Source: Sphagnum compactum (taxonomy: Eukaryota > Bryophyta > Sphagnopsida > Sphagnales). Taken from it: DNA of 64,000 bases. The position numbers were made by a program, and so were the translations under genes. Where the stretch lies: the NCBI GenBank assembly GCA_965153455.1, contig OZ234494.1, positions 28,015,354 through 28,079,353 of the forward strand, written 5' to 3'. The notes under the pieces are model-generated. The model did not search any database. It was given only the letters and a program-made list of their open reading frames with translations, and was not told the origin of the DNA. Positions 23,460 through 34,614 of the stretch are shown piece by piece (positions within the stretch are counted from its first letter, which is position 1; each line of letters starts with the position of its first letter).

Positions 23460-25364
23460 AATGCTATCATAGCTTAATGAATTCAGCACCCGATGCCAAA
23501 TTAATAAATAATTAATTAAAATGCATTTTGGCACATGTACAGTAGTATAATATTTTCCAAAATTTCTGAATTATGATTTTAGAATGTTTAATACTTCCAA
23601 CATGAATGGGGATGTTAATATTTTGCATCCATGTTTCAATACATATACAACATGGACATGTGAACTACATTTCTTGATTTTTGTTCATAGTTGGAGCCAT
23701 TTTGGGATAATTTGATAGGTGGTAACTTAAATTGATGTTGAAATGTTTGGATGAACTTATACAAAAATAACCTTACTGTATTATGAAAATATGATTTTGA
23801 TAAATTTTAAGGAATATGATGAATATAAAGTATTGAAAAATCATTTCAACATGATAACCAATGTTTTTGGTTGCCTGAAGACTCTAAAATGAATTTCAAA
23901 TCATTTGAACCTGACATTTTGATGGGAATCTTTTTATGTGCATCTTTACATAATAGCATGGAACATCTTTTGGGTCATAAGAATTTTTTAAAAATTAAAG
24001 TTGATTTTAAAAATATTTTGTAAATTATTTTATTTTTAAGGGCTTGGCCTTGGTGCAAATGGCTCCTTTTACTTAATTTGGACCAATTTGCCTTTATGTT
24101 TTTGACTAAGATTTGTAACATATATAAAACTAAGTGGAAACATATTATGGAATTGAATTTGACTTTCAAAATTGGAACATGAACCTAGAAAGCGTTTTTT
24201 ATTTTCTTAAATAACCAAACCCAAAATATTGTTTTTTTGAACAAAATTATTTTCTTATTCTACAACATGTGTCGAAGCCGCCCTCGTAATACAATAATTC
24301 CTAACCGGGCCAACTTGATGACATAAATAAATAAATAATTTAGAAACACTTTGTCAAAATTTTAGAAAAAAAAAAAACCCAAATCAAAACACAAGATAAA
24401 TTTCGAAACTTACGAGTGGGCTTAGCCTAACTTAGAGATTATTATTAAATTTTTTGAAATATTTGGATTGCGGCTCCGGAAACCTTTTTTCTTTTTTTTT
24501 AATATTAATTATTTCCATTATTTTCCTATCTGCGCTGCAACCAATTTTGGCTAAGTCCTCTTGCCAACCCACGTACCTGGTATATTTGGGGGGAAAAAAA
24601 ACACCGCCGCCCACCTTCACACTACGAAAGATGGATGATAAGTGGTCAGGAAACAGTTTTCTATTGGTTTTCAGTTCCCTTTTTAAAAACTGGTTGCTTT
24701 TTTAAAACCGCACTCAACGGATGTTGTGCCAGTGGGTTTTGTTGTAGGGGAGGTTCCGCCCGAGCGTGTTCTCCCGAGGGAGGGGCACCCCAGGATGTTC
24801 CCAAACCTCAGGAGAACGCATGAGCATGGGAACCTCCCCTTAAATAAACAACTCTCTTTTTATTTCCTCACATACCTCAGAGCACTAGTGGAGTTGCTCT
24901 TAGTACCTGCCAGTCATTTGAGCTGATTTTCAACCAGTTTTGTGATTGGAAATTGGAAAATAGTTGGGCCCAAATATGAGCCCATTTGGGAGGTATTTAT
25001 ATTTACATCATTGTTATTAATTGGCAACCCCTTTTCTTGAGCTTTTCTTCAACAGAAATATACATGTTTGTGATTTCTCCTGCTTGATAACAAATTGAAG
25101 CACATTAAAACAGAGAGCTTCACTCATCTTTTTTCACAGTAGGGAGGGACTTACTCCAGGATGTCATCCAGACTAGAATTACAAAACTGTGCCATGAGCA
25201 TTCCCGTCTCCACAGCCCTGTTTCTGCCCCCCAGCCCCCCAACTGCCTCCAGCAAAGCCCCCAAACGATGGTTTTGGGGACCAAGCGACAGACACAAAAT
25301 GGCAATGAATCAGTTTGGTAGATGTCAGATATGCACTTTCTATCTGTAACTACCCTAGAGATTC
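23460..25364. other. AT-rich spacer
   Basis: No coding exon is recognised on either strand. The stretch is strongly AT-rich up to about 24430. A pronounced inverted repeat at 24746-24841 is listed separately. From 24900 to 25364 it is the 3' flank of the CLSY-like gene; no polyadenylation signal is certain. Confidence 0.55.
24746..24841. repeat. Imperfect palindrome, about 95 bp hairpin
   Basis: The left arm starts AGGGGAGGTTCC and the complement of the right arm starts AGGGGAGGTTCC too. Further in, TTCTCC-C-GAGG faces TTCTCC-T-GAGG, and CCCCAGG faces ATCCTGG. Arms are about 45 nt with one internal bulge region and a small loop. It could be a MITE remnant or a transcribed hairpin; nothing in the sequence decides between them. 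Confidence 0.65.
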
Positions 25365-28300
25365 TTAGAACTCACGTTCATAGATGCTGCGTACACCATC
25401 CCTGAGGGGACCATGGTCAAGGAATCGGTCACTGCACCCTTTGGTAACATCACAAAGAATGCTCCTGTAGTCATTGCAGGCAGCATTCTGATCAAAGAGA
25501 ACTCTGGCCAGCCAGTCTTTGCGAATAGAGGACTCATGGATTTTGTGCTCTTCATGTGTGTCGGCAGCAATCAAACGGTACACTACAACCTTTCTCTGTT
25601 GCCCAATACGAAAGGCTCGGCTTATTGCCTGCCGAGCAAGAGCTGGATTCCAGGAAACCTCCAACAAGACTACTCGAGAAGCTCCCACAAGAGAAATTCC
25701 TTCACCACATGCTTTTACGGATGCACATAATACCCGAGATTCGGAGTTCGAGTTGAAGCGAGTTATGGTACTCTCCCTTTCTGCTGGCTGCATCTTCCCA
25801 TCCAACCGAAGGATTTGCACGCCCTTGCTCCAACCCATCCGGTGACTCGTCATATTCTCAATAAGGACGAGCGAATACAGGTACTCACTGAAAATAAGTA
25901 GCTTCTCTCCAGCAGCATGACACAATCGCACCAAATCAAGGACCCACCTCAGCTTCGCACCATCTCTTACCTTAACATCACCTTGCAGTCTGAGATCATC
26001 CTGACTCCTACTGCCGGTTTCTGCCACCGGTTCCAGAACAGGAGGGACATAGATGGCTGCAGCTCGTTTCTGTAAATTGTCATTATTCTTCATCTCTGAC
26101 AAATCAAGCAAACGTCGTTGCATCGGTGTGATGTGAAGCATAACTGTGAAGTCAGAAATTCCAGGTAAGGTGTCCAAGATTTCACCCTTGTGCCATGATA
26201 CAAAAGGAGCAATGAATGTCCGCAGATGTCGCAAGGCTTGCGTCATCCGTTTTGGATCCCCACTGTCAATCCCATCCCCAAAAATGTCTTTGAATGCTTG
26301 CCTCCCATTTGAAGGCTTCATAACTGATGTGGATTGGCTTGCCACCACCATCTCAGATGCAATGACTTCAGTTGAATTTGGTGTTGGAGACAGGCTTGCT
26401 CCAGTTTGCAGCATAAAATTTGGTCGAATTAGCTCCAGAGTATGGTAAAACTCATCAGAATTATTGTTGAACGGTGTACCTGACAGTAGCACACGTCGCT
26501 TGGTACGTACTTGCATTAGCGATGTCAAAATCTTAGTATTCTTGGTTCTTGCCAAGTGACCTTCATCTAGGATCAGCAACCCAGGACCCTCCGTGAGCAG
26601 CTTCCCAACATCACCAGTCATGTTTACAAATTGTGGGTATCCTACCAGTAGGACACTTCTCTCTTGCTGCTGCCATTTCTGGAGCAGGTCTAACTGGCTT
26701 TCTACACTATTTGCCTCATACAGGTCAAAGATAGGAATCTCTTCTACTTCCCATTTCTTGAATTCTTGAGCCCAAGGTCGAAGCATGCCCTTCGGAGCAA
26801 CAACCATGGGTTTAGCATGAGGAACCTGGATCAAGAAACTCTGTAAAAAGCTGATGACAAGAAAAGTCTTCCCTGTGCCAGGTGCAAATGCAAGCATGCA
26901 ACCACCTGCATCCTCCTCTACCAGATTCCTTGAGAGGAACTTGAAGCCATCCAGCTGATGAGGGTGCAGTGCTTCTTCCAACGAGGGGTGCACCTCTAAT
27001 CCAGGAATTCCTAGTGGTTCTTCTAGCTCTGCATCATCACCTTCTTTGGACCAGTAGCTAGGTTGCCTTTCCCCTGGGGTCAAACGTTTCCGCTTGGAAA
27101 CCTGGTTTTGAACACAAAATTGACATCTTTTAGACTTTCAAATTGACAACAAAAAATTTATATTGTGTGTGTCCGTTCAACTCCACACAGTGAAACTGGA
27201 ATAAAATTAGTTCATGCCCATGTCCACCATCCAATATTGCACCGGATTCGCATGAAGCGTAAAGTATCAAGCATATGGTATGTTATGAAAGCATAAGCAC
27301 TGTATGTATTATCAATTAAGAATTTCTAAAGAATTTTTTTTGCCCTTTTGGTCGCTGCTTAACCAAGGGACGACATGTTTCTAAGCCATTGCTTACATGT
27401 AAATTAGTACATGTATAATTTCCAAGCCTAGTAATGCTGGTTTCATCTAGACAAAGCTTTACAGTAACAGGTGTGTTAAGGACACGTACAGGTTTGTGCC
27501 ACATAAATACCATATCCTTGATATGTTCCACGACCAAACCACAGATAGTGCACGACCTTCCCAAGTCTAAGGTCGTTATGAAACTGTGCACACAATCCTC
27601 TTTCTTCTCCTCCAAAGCAGGTTTGATTGCATCCTGCATCCAACACAGACTCACCTCCTCGGTATGTCAGTGAATGGTACTCAGGAGACAAGATAGTGGT
27701 ATCACAGATCTGCTTGTTCTGTGATTGAATACTTTTTGGTCACTGTTCAGAAAAAACACATCATGAAGCAGGATGAAGGATTTCTCCAAAAGAAAATGCT
27801 GCAAAAGAATGATGAGGTTTGAAAATCCGTACCTGCTGCGACATTATTGCAAACTCCTTCCTGCATGCCCAATCAAGTGGATCCTTCTGCTCATCCTCTA
27901 CTTCAGAATCACTGCTTCCAGAATCTTCTGCAAGCTCAAAATCAGGATAAACCTCACTCTCATCTGATATCTTTGCCTTCACAGTCCTGGGCTTTGGAGC
28001 AACATCATCTACAAAATCACCTTCACTGTGAGTCTTTGACCTCCGACGTTTTCCACTATCCTGACTGGTACTCTTTTTTGCCAGAGGCCTTTCACAAGGA
28101 TTCTCTTTTTCAGCCCATGGAATGGTACCTACGACTGCTTCAATATCCTCCAGAGTAATGCCCTCTTCATCTGGAAAACTCGGTTTGAATGACGGGTTCA
28201 GCGAGAATGGCAGGACATCTTCATCTTCCTCCTCATCATCATCAGTAGAGTCCATCACAATCAAAGGAATGTTAGAATGTGGCAGAGTTGCCAAAATTGA

Positions 28301-28492
28301 GCGATTCTCTTCTCGGCGCTTGTTTCTCAATGGAGAAACTCCCTTCAGCCCGGCACCGGTTCCAAGGCCCGGTCTCAAGAAATTCAGTATGGATTTGCAT
28401 TCCTCATCAATACGTGCTGATCTCTCGATAGCCATGGTGATAGCATCAACAACCGGTTCACATGGAGCTTTCTGGCTGCCTTGACTTATCAT
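25365..28492 (-). CDS. CLSY/DRD1-like SNF2 chromatin remodeller, 846 aa
   Basis: CLSY and DRD1 proteins are plant nuclear SNF2 ATPases that recruit Pol IV or help Pol V in RNA-directed DNA methylation. Coding exons 27833-28492, 27490-27633 and 25365-27101 join in phase 0. Residues 81-92 are a Ser/Asp/Glu stretch, and KRRR at 148-151 is NLS-like. Exon 2 has the family Cys/His cluster (C234, H236, C248, C251, then CGLVVEHIKD). The ATPase has motif I APGTGKT (341-347), motif II DEGH (447-450), motif III SGTPFNN (475-481), DTLPGISDFTVMLHITPMQ, and C-terminal motifs ending ISRAFRIGQQRKVVVYRL (about 761-778). All core motifs look intact and there is no stop. Length is close to DRD1. An extra 5' exon at 28636-28698 could join in phase and extend the N-terminus. 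The choice among CLSY and DRD1 subgroups is open. Confidence 0.9.
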
Positions 28493-28635
28493 TGCATTGC
28501 ACTTGCTCTGAATAATGTAACCTGGCAGTTAGTGACATTCCAAGCACTAAACTCAGATATACTTTGCACAGCACACAAATAAGCACTCGGTTTGCTCAAT
28601 CTTACAGTAAGTTGGCACTGCTTAGGTCTCATTAC

Positions 28636-28698
28636 CTTGCAACTGCTCGCCAGCTCTCGTAAGTTGTACACACGACTGTATCGCTTTAGGGAGGATGT
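28636..28698 (-). other. Candidate upstream exon of the CLSY-like gene
   Basis: This 63-nt segment is bounded by TTTTCCAG and GGTAATG. Read as ILPKAIQSCVQLTRAGEQLQ plus one base, it would splice in frame to an acceptor at 28521, giving GYIIQSKCNAM before the Met at 28492. The alternative is that it is untranslated or unused. Confidence 0.35.
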
Positions 28699-28764
28699 CT
28701 GGAAAAGACAACAAAATGATTCCAGCCCTGTATGTTCCAGTAAATAACGAATATTCTTCCACTA

Positions 28765-30830
28765 GTCTCACCTGATGAACAAGAATAACAGTGGGCACAA
28801 GGAAGACAGCAATGCGCTTATCTCCCTTCAAGCGAAGATTGTGAGCGAGAGATTTCACGAGCAACACCGCTATAAGTGTCTTCCCACCCCGTGTTTCCAG
28901 ATACAGAATTATATTTTCCTTCGAAGCCTTTTCTAAGACCTCAAGTTGGTACCTACGTTCAGATGCCACATAAATGGATTAGCAATGCAGGATGCAAAAG
29001 GTTCCAGGGTTACAGACGTGGTAATGGACGGAAAAGGGGAATCAAACCATGGAAGTTTCTATGAGTTTCGAGGCAGAAACCAGTCTGTTTCAGGACAACT
29101 CATATTCGGCCACAGAACTTTGCAACAGTGTCAGAAGCTACCTGCGGCCTACTGCCATTTGACTGTCCAGCAAGTGGATTTTACAATAAGTCAAGAGACA
29201 AGGACAGATAACGCACTTCAGAACTGAAAAGTTGTGAAGGTGTACAGCAATCTTCAGTAACATACCGGGCTCGCCCTGAGGTTGACTCAAATGTATATGG
29301 AGTCAAAAAAGGAGAAACAGACATCCACGTGAATGCATTGAAAAACTCTAGGAAAAACATGTAAGGAAGCCAGAAAAAAAAAAGTGCCAGTTCTGACCAA
29401 ATCAAAACAAACGGAACAAGAATGAATGCAGTCATAACCTTGTGAGAGGTTCAGTCAGAAAGTTTCAGACCACCGAATTCAACATAATTGTCAGTGACTA
29501 GCTGCAATTCTTCCACTACGAGTTCATCAGCTCCTTGACAGATTGATACGTGGATAATAGGGCACACACCGTCTGTGGCGAAAAGTCTCACCTGATGAAC
29601 AAGAATAACAGTGGGCACAAGGAAGACAGCAATGCGCTTATCTCCCTTCAAGCGAAGATTGTGAGCGAGAGATTTCACGAGCAACACCGCTATAAGTGTC
29701 TTCCCACCCCGTGTTTCCAGATACAGAATTATATTTTCCTTCGAAGCCTTTTCTAAGACCTCAAGTTGGTACCTACGTTCAGATGCCACATAAATGGATT
29801 AGCAATGCAGGATGCAAAAGGTTCCAGGGTTACAGACGTGGTAATGGACGGAAAAGGGGAATCAAACCATGGAAGTTTCTATGAGTTTCGAGGCAGAAAC
29901 CAGTCTGTTTCAGGACAACTCATATTCGGCCACAGAACTTTGCAACAGTGTCAGAAGCTACCTGCGGCCTACTGCCATTTGACTGTCCAGCAAGTGGATT
30001 TTACAATAAGTCAAGAGACAAGGACAGATAACGCACTTCAGAACTGAAAAGTTGTGAAGGTGTACAGCAATCTTCAGTAACATACCGGGCTCGCCCTGAG
30101 GTTGACTCAAATGTATATGGAGTCAAAAAAGGAGAAACAGACATCCACGTGAATGCATTGAAAAACTCTAGGAAAAACATGTAAGGAAGCCAGAAAAAAA
30201 AAAGTGCCAGTTCTGACCAAATCAAAACAAACGGAACAAGAATGAATGCAGTCATAACCTTGTGAGAGGTTCAGTCAGAAAGTTTCAGACCACCGAATTC
30301 AACATAATTGTCAGTGACTAGCTGCAATTCTTCCACTACGAGTTCATCAGCTCCTTGACAGATTGATACGTGGATAATAGGGCACACACCGTCTGTGGCG
30401 AAAAGTCTCACCTGATGAACAAGAATAACAGTGGGCACAAGGAAGACAGCAATGCGCTTATCTCCCTTCAAGCGAAGATTGTGAGCGAGAGATTTCACGA
30501 GCAACACCGCTATAAGTGTCTTCCCACCCCGTGTTTCCAGATACAGAATTATATTTTCCTTCGAAGCCTTTTCTAAGACCTCAAGTTGGTACCTACGTTC
30601 AGATGCCACATAAATGGATCAGCAATGCAGGACGCAAAAGGTTCCAGGGTTACAGACGTGGTAATGGACGGAAAAGGGGAATCAAACCATGGAAGTTTCT
30701 ATGAGTTTAGAGGCAGAAACCAGTCTGTTTCAGGACAACTCATATGCGGCCACAGAACTTTGGAACAGTGTCAGAAGCGACCTGTGGCCTACTGCCATTT
30801 GACTGTCCAGCAAGTGGATCTTACAAAAGT
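28765..30830 (-). repeat. 820-bp tandem duplication carrying a Dicer-like exon (about 2.5 units)
   Basis: Sequence from 28765-29584 is repeated at 29585-30404 and, for about 425 bp, at 30405-30830. The period is exactly 820 bp. Units 1 and 2 look identical; the partial third unit has scattered changes (for example GGATCAGCAATGCAGGACGC against GGATTAGCAATGCAGGATGC) and diverges after about 30830. The near-identity indicates a recent duplication or an assembly duplication. Confidence 0.95.
28772..30609 (-). pseudogene. Dicer-like helicase motif-I exon, three copies
   Basis: Copies at 28772-28969, 29592-29789 and 30412-30609 encode RRYQLEVLEKASKENIILYL, then ETRGGKTLIAVLLVKSL and RIAVFLVPTVILVHQ. 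This is the N-terminal DExD/H helicase segment of plant Dicer-like proteins (family pattern: YQxExLExAxxxNxIxxLETGSGKTLIA...FLVPTVxLVxQ). Each copy ends at CATCAG followed by a GTGAGAC donor. The Walker A is altered in all three: family TGSGKT reads TRGGKT. No later Dicer exons (DECH, PAZ, RNase III) are present downstream; instead the CLSY-like gene follows. I therefore treat this as a gene fragment, although the exact 5' splice site is unclear. Confidence 0.75.
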
Positions 30831-31516
30831 TCATCCATTGGTTCCATAAGGTCAACAGAACATTAACGATAACATTTTTCCTTCATCGACGTCTCTTTCC
30901 TCTTTGTCTTTCATGCATATAGAAGGACAGAAACATTTGGACAGGGAGCACCCGCTCCGGGAGCATTTACATTGGTGCATCAGGATGACGGGTTAAACGA
31001 AAGACACAGGATTATAGTGCATGCAGAAAGGTTCAAATTGAAAGCATAACGAAGAGACCCATTTGCCCCTCCGTTCAGCAGCATCTGGTAAAACCAACAA
31101 TGCAGTGCCTGCGAACACAACAAGCAACGTAGGAATTCTGTGCTAATATTCTTTATGAGAATCAAAACTCATACACCCAACAACATCTCACCGTGGTCGA
31201 GCTGCACGTCGAGAGCAATCCATGATGCTACGGTTTGGAAACACACGACGCAAGGCAATCGTACCGAGGCACAAATACACAATCAATTTTCAGAAATTCT
31301 AACGCGAGAAGAAACAGGAGAAGAGGTGACTAAACCCCAAGTGCTGCTTCTCTGTCTCTCTCTCTCTCAACCGACTCGAACAGCCACTCTGCAATACAGC
31401 ATCGGTGAAAAACCCTGAAGCGCGATCGCAAATCTCCTCAAAAATCCAAAGCGAGCACCAACTAAGCCGTCTCAAATTCCCGTGTCTCTCTTCGGTACAT
31501 CGAAAGAAAGACAAAA
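30831..31516. other. Intron-like spacer between candidate exon 1 and the helicase exon
   Basis: No conserved coding sequence is recognised. A CT repeat (31353-31368) is present. If the exon 31546-31623 belongs to the Dicer-like fragment, this would be intronic, possibly hiding one short exon. Confidence 0.35.
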
Positions 31517-32216
31517 ATCCCGCGCGGAAGAAAAAAAAGATGTACCTGCGCGTCAGGAGCGATACGGGCTTCCAGAGCAGGATTTGCACCAAGAGGAGCA
31601 TCCGAAGGAGCTCCTGACGACATGCTCTTATCAGCATCACCGGTCAGCTTCTTCCATGATACCACGGTGGTAAGGTAGGATCCGAGAACACAGCGTACCG
31701 ACTTAGTACAGTGCGAGAGAAACGAAGCTGTTTGTCGAAGGCGTAGAGCGTGAGACGAAAAGGGAACGCGTGAAGAGGTTGCGCGAAAGACTTGGAAGAA
31801 GAGAAAAAACGGAAAAGCTAGAAGAAGAGGTTCAGTGAAAGAAGAGGTTCGAAGAAAAGGCGGCAAATCCCCCGCGGAAGAAAAAAAAGATGTACCTGCA
31901 CGTCAGGAGCGATACGGGCTTCCAGAGCAGGATTTGCGCCAACAGGAACATCCGAAGGAGCTCCTTAAGACATGCTCTGATCAGCATCACCGGTCAGCTT
32001 CTTCCATGATACCACGGTGGTAAGGTAGGATCCGAGAACACAGCGTACCGACTTAGTACAGTGCGAGCGAAACGAAGCTGTTTGTCGAAGTCGTAGAGCG
32101 TGAGACGAAAAGGGAACGCGTGAAGAGGTTGCGCGAAAGACTTGGAAGAAGAGAAAAAACGGAAAAGCTCGAAGAAGAGGTTCAGTGAAAGAAGAGGTTC
32201 GAAGAAGAGGCGGCTG
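31517..32216 (-). repeat. 350-bp tandem duplication of leader plus candidate exon 1
   Basis: Copies 31517-31866 and 31867-32216 are about 95% alike. In the second copy the start is followed directly by a stop (ATG TCT TAA at about 31971-31963), whereas the first copy reads on. The duplication therefore gives one usable and one broken first exon, each with its own upstream sequence. Confidence 0.9.
31546..31623 (-). other. Candidate first coding exon of the Dicer-like fragment
   Basis: ATG at 31623 opens MSSGAPSDAPLGANPALEAR and ends after 26 codons in GCGCAG with a GTACATC donor. Upstream on the minus strand is a plausible 5' leader. The link to the helicase exon at 30609 is by position only; the peptide itself is not diagnostic. 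Confidence 0.4.
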
Positions 32217-32289
32217 CAGGAACGGCAAATCCGTCGCACAAAACAGTGGTAGGTGGATAGTCCGTCGCACAAAACAGCGGTAGGTGGAT

Positions 32290-33905
32290 AGTCCGTCGCG
32301 GAGGTATGTGAGGATCGGTTTTTTTTCTGGGTTTTGGAAGAGAGGTGGGACCAGAGGCGAACGTTATTTTATGAAAATGCATGGGCGGAGGTGTTGAAAT
32401 AGTGAACTTTTTTTCCATAGATTGCGAGAGGTCAAGGGTACATATATATATTTCGGCGAGGGGGTTTTGAGTCGAAAAAACAGTTTTTTTTTTTTTTTTT
32501 TGGGGGTTTTGTTTTGCACATCTTCCAAAGGAATTTTTTTTGGTTATCATGAGACCACAGGCTATTCCAGTTCGGATTTTTTCCTTTCTTCTTATCTTCC
32601 TTTTTTTTCTTGTATTTTTTCTTGGACTTTTAAAAGGCATTTTCTTCCCCCTTTTTTCGTCCTCCCGTCTTTCTTCGGAATCCTCATTTTTCGCCCTTTT
32701 CCATGTTCTTCTTCTTACCGAACGTTTCTTATGGTTATTCGGTCGTATTTATTGGTTGTACTTATTCATTCATTTTTATTTATTCATCTAATTTTGATCG
32801 TTTATTTTTCTTTTCCCTATTTTTTTCAATTTGTCGTAGTATATATTTTTTATCCTTGGATCCTTTTGTCGGGTTTGCAAGATGGAGGGAAGGAATAGGA
32901 AGGAACAAGTACAAAACGAAGAGCGAGGAACAAATCCGGAAGATTTGTTTTTTGAATTTACACCAGGAATAAAAATCCGAAATAATTGCCTTTGGAGGTA
33001 TATATATATGTAAAGGAATTGCAGGGAAAAAAAATAGGGGGCCCCGTCACAGTCCATCCAGGCGCTGCAAGTGTCCAACTTTTCACGAGTGTAACCAATG
33101 GGAAGCTGGCACACCCCGTGGGTGGGGGGGGGGGATGTCAGGAAAAGATTAATTTCTTGTTCAAGGTGGGTTTAGGATTAGATTGTGATTGTTTGTTTTG
33201 ATTTTTCTCTTTCCATCCTCTTGGCCCCTTGAAGAAGAATTAATTTTGATATTGAAGTTTCTAACGTTTGGGCTATTTGACTAGAAGGGAGCGAAGGTGT
33301 GTGAGGATCGGTTTTTTTTCCGGGTTTTGGAAGAGAGGTGGGACAAGAGGCGAACGTTATTTTAGGAAAATGCATGGGCGGAGGTGTTGAAATAGTGAAC
33401 TTTTTTTCCATAGATTGCGAGAGGTCAAAGGTACATATATATATTTCGGCGAGGGGGTTTTGTGTTGAAAAAGCAGTTTTTTTTTTTTTTCTTTTTGGGG
33501 TTTTGTTTTGCACATCTTCGAAAGGAATTTTTTTTGCTTTTTTTTTTTGGTTATCAGGAGACCACAGGCTATTCCAGTTCGGATTTTTTCCTTTCTTCTT
33601 ATCTTCCTTTTTTTTCTTGTATTTTTTCTTGGACTTTTAGAAGGCATTTTCTTCCCCCTTTTTTCGTCCTCCCATCTTTCTTCGGAATCCTCATTTTTCG
33701 CCCTTTTCCATGTTCTTCTTCTTACCGAACGTTTCTTATGGTTATTCGGTCGTATTTATTGGTTGTACTTATTCATTCATTTTTATTTATTCGTCTAATT
33801 TTGATCGTTTATTTTTCTTTTCCTATTTTTTTTCAATTTGTCGTAGTATATATTCTTTATCCTTGGATCCTTTTGTTGGGTTTGCAAGATGCAGGGAAGG
33901 AATAG
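32290..33905 (+). mobile_element. Dispersed LINE-associated block, copy B, internally duplicated
   Basis: Two copies of the block seen at 20880-21490 lie in tandem here (about 32300-32945 and 33295-33905). They are separated by a segment equivalent to 20505-20880. Both contain AGATTGCGAGAGGTCAA, the poly-T/GGGGTTTTG tract and GAGACCACAGGCTATTCCA. The arrangement suggests unequal exchange between block copies. It is non-coding. Confidence 0.75.
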
Positions 33906-33929
33906 CAAGGAAGAAATCCGGAAGTAATG

Positions 33930-34231
33930 TGGCAGTTGCTCGATTCACCGGTACGCCCAATACTGAGCCACGCTTGCGAGGTGCGGACAAGTTGTACAGG
34001 GGCGAAAGGGTGACAACAAGTACACAGAATGTTCGTGAGAGGAATATTGGGGGTGAATAAAACAACAAGCACTTTTGCGGTGTCGGGTGAGTTTGGAAGG
34101 TATCCAGGGGAGCATTTGTGGTGGCAACAAACTCTCAAGTATTATCATAGTTATGACATTCTTGGTGCGAGAATGTTACGGAAGCCCAAAGAAGCAAGAA
34201 TTTTAACGAATTTTATAGATCAACCAGTGTA
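33930..34231 (+). pseudogene. LINE ORF2 C-terminal remnant, copy B
   Basis: This is equivalent to 21586-21862: FVRGILGVNKTTSTFAVSGE, FGRYPGEHLWW and QTLKYYHSYDILG. A three-base GTG insertion (LWWQQ) distinguishes it from copy A. No complete domain remains. Confidence 0.7.
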
Positions 34232-34614
34232 ATTTGGTAAACATTGGCGGGTGAAGAATGTTTTGACAAGGTGCTAAATGAAGAATTTTAAAGAATTTTA
34301 ATGTGCAAAATGAAGAATGTCATCACTAGGGTAGGAGAAGCCTCCTACACGGTACCCTCGGACTCCAAGGGGGTCAACTTCTCTCTCGAAGACAGCTTCA
34401 GCACGCATGGCAAAAGGCCAGGAAAGAATGATGTCATGGGGCGCTCCCCATTTTTGCCAGACGTGATAGCGACATACAGAACTCACGGTCGGGGCACTAC
34501 AGTCGATAATGTCAAGCTGTTTTAGCGTAATGTTTTAGGCTCGAAACTCGAAGGTCTTCGTGTTATTGCCGTAGGTGAAGTGTTTATTCGATTTATTAAT
34601 CATTCCATTGTCCT

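Noticed and set aside
28622-28969. A continuous Dicer-CLSY fusion protein
   Set aside because: The Dicer-like exon ends in phase 0, and the following candidate exon joins the CLSY frame only in another phase; direct splicing leads to a stop just after the junction.
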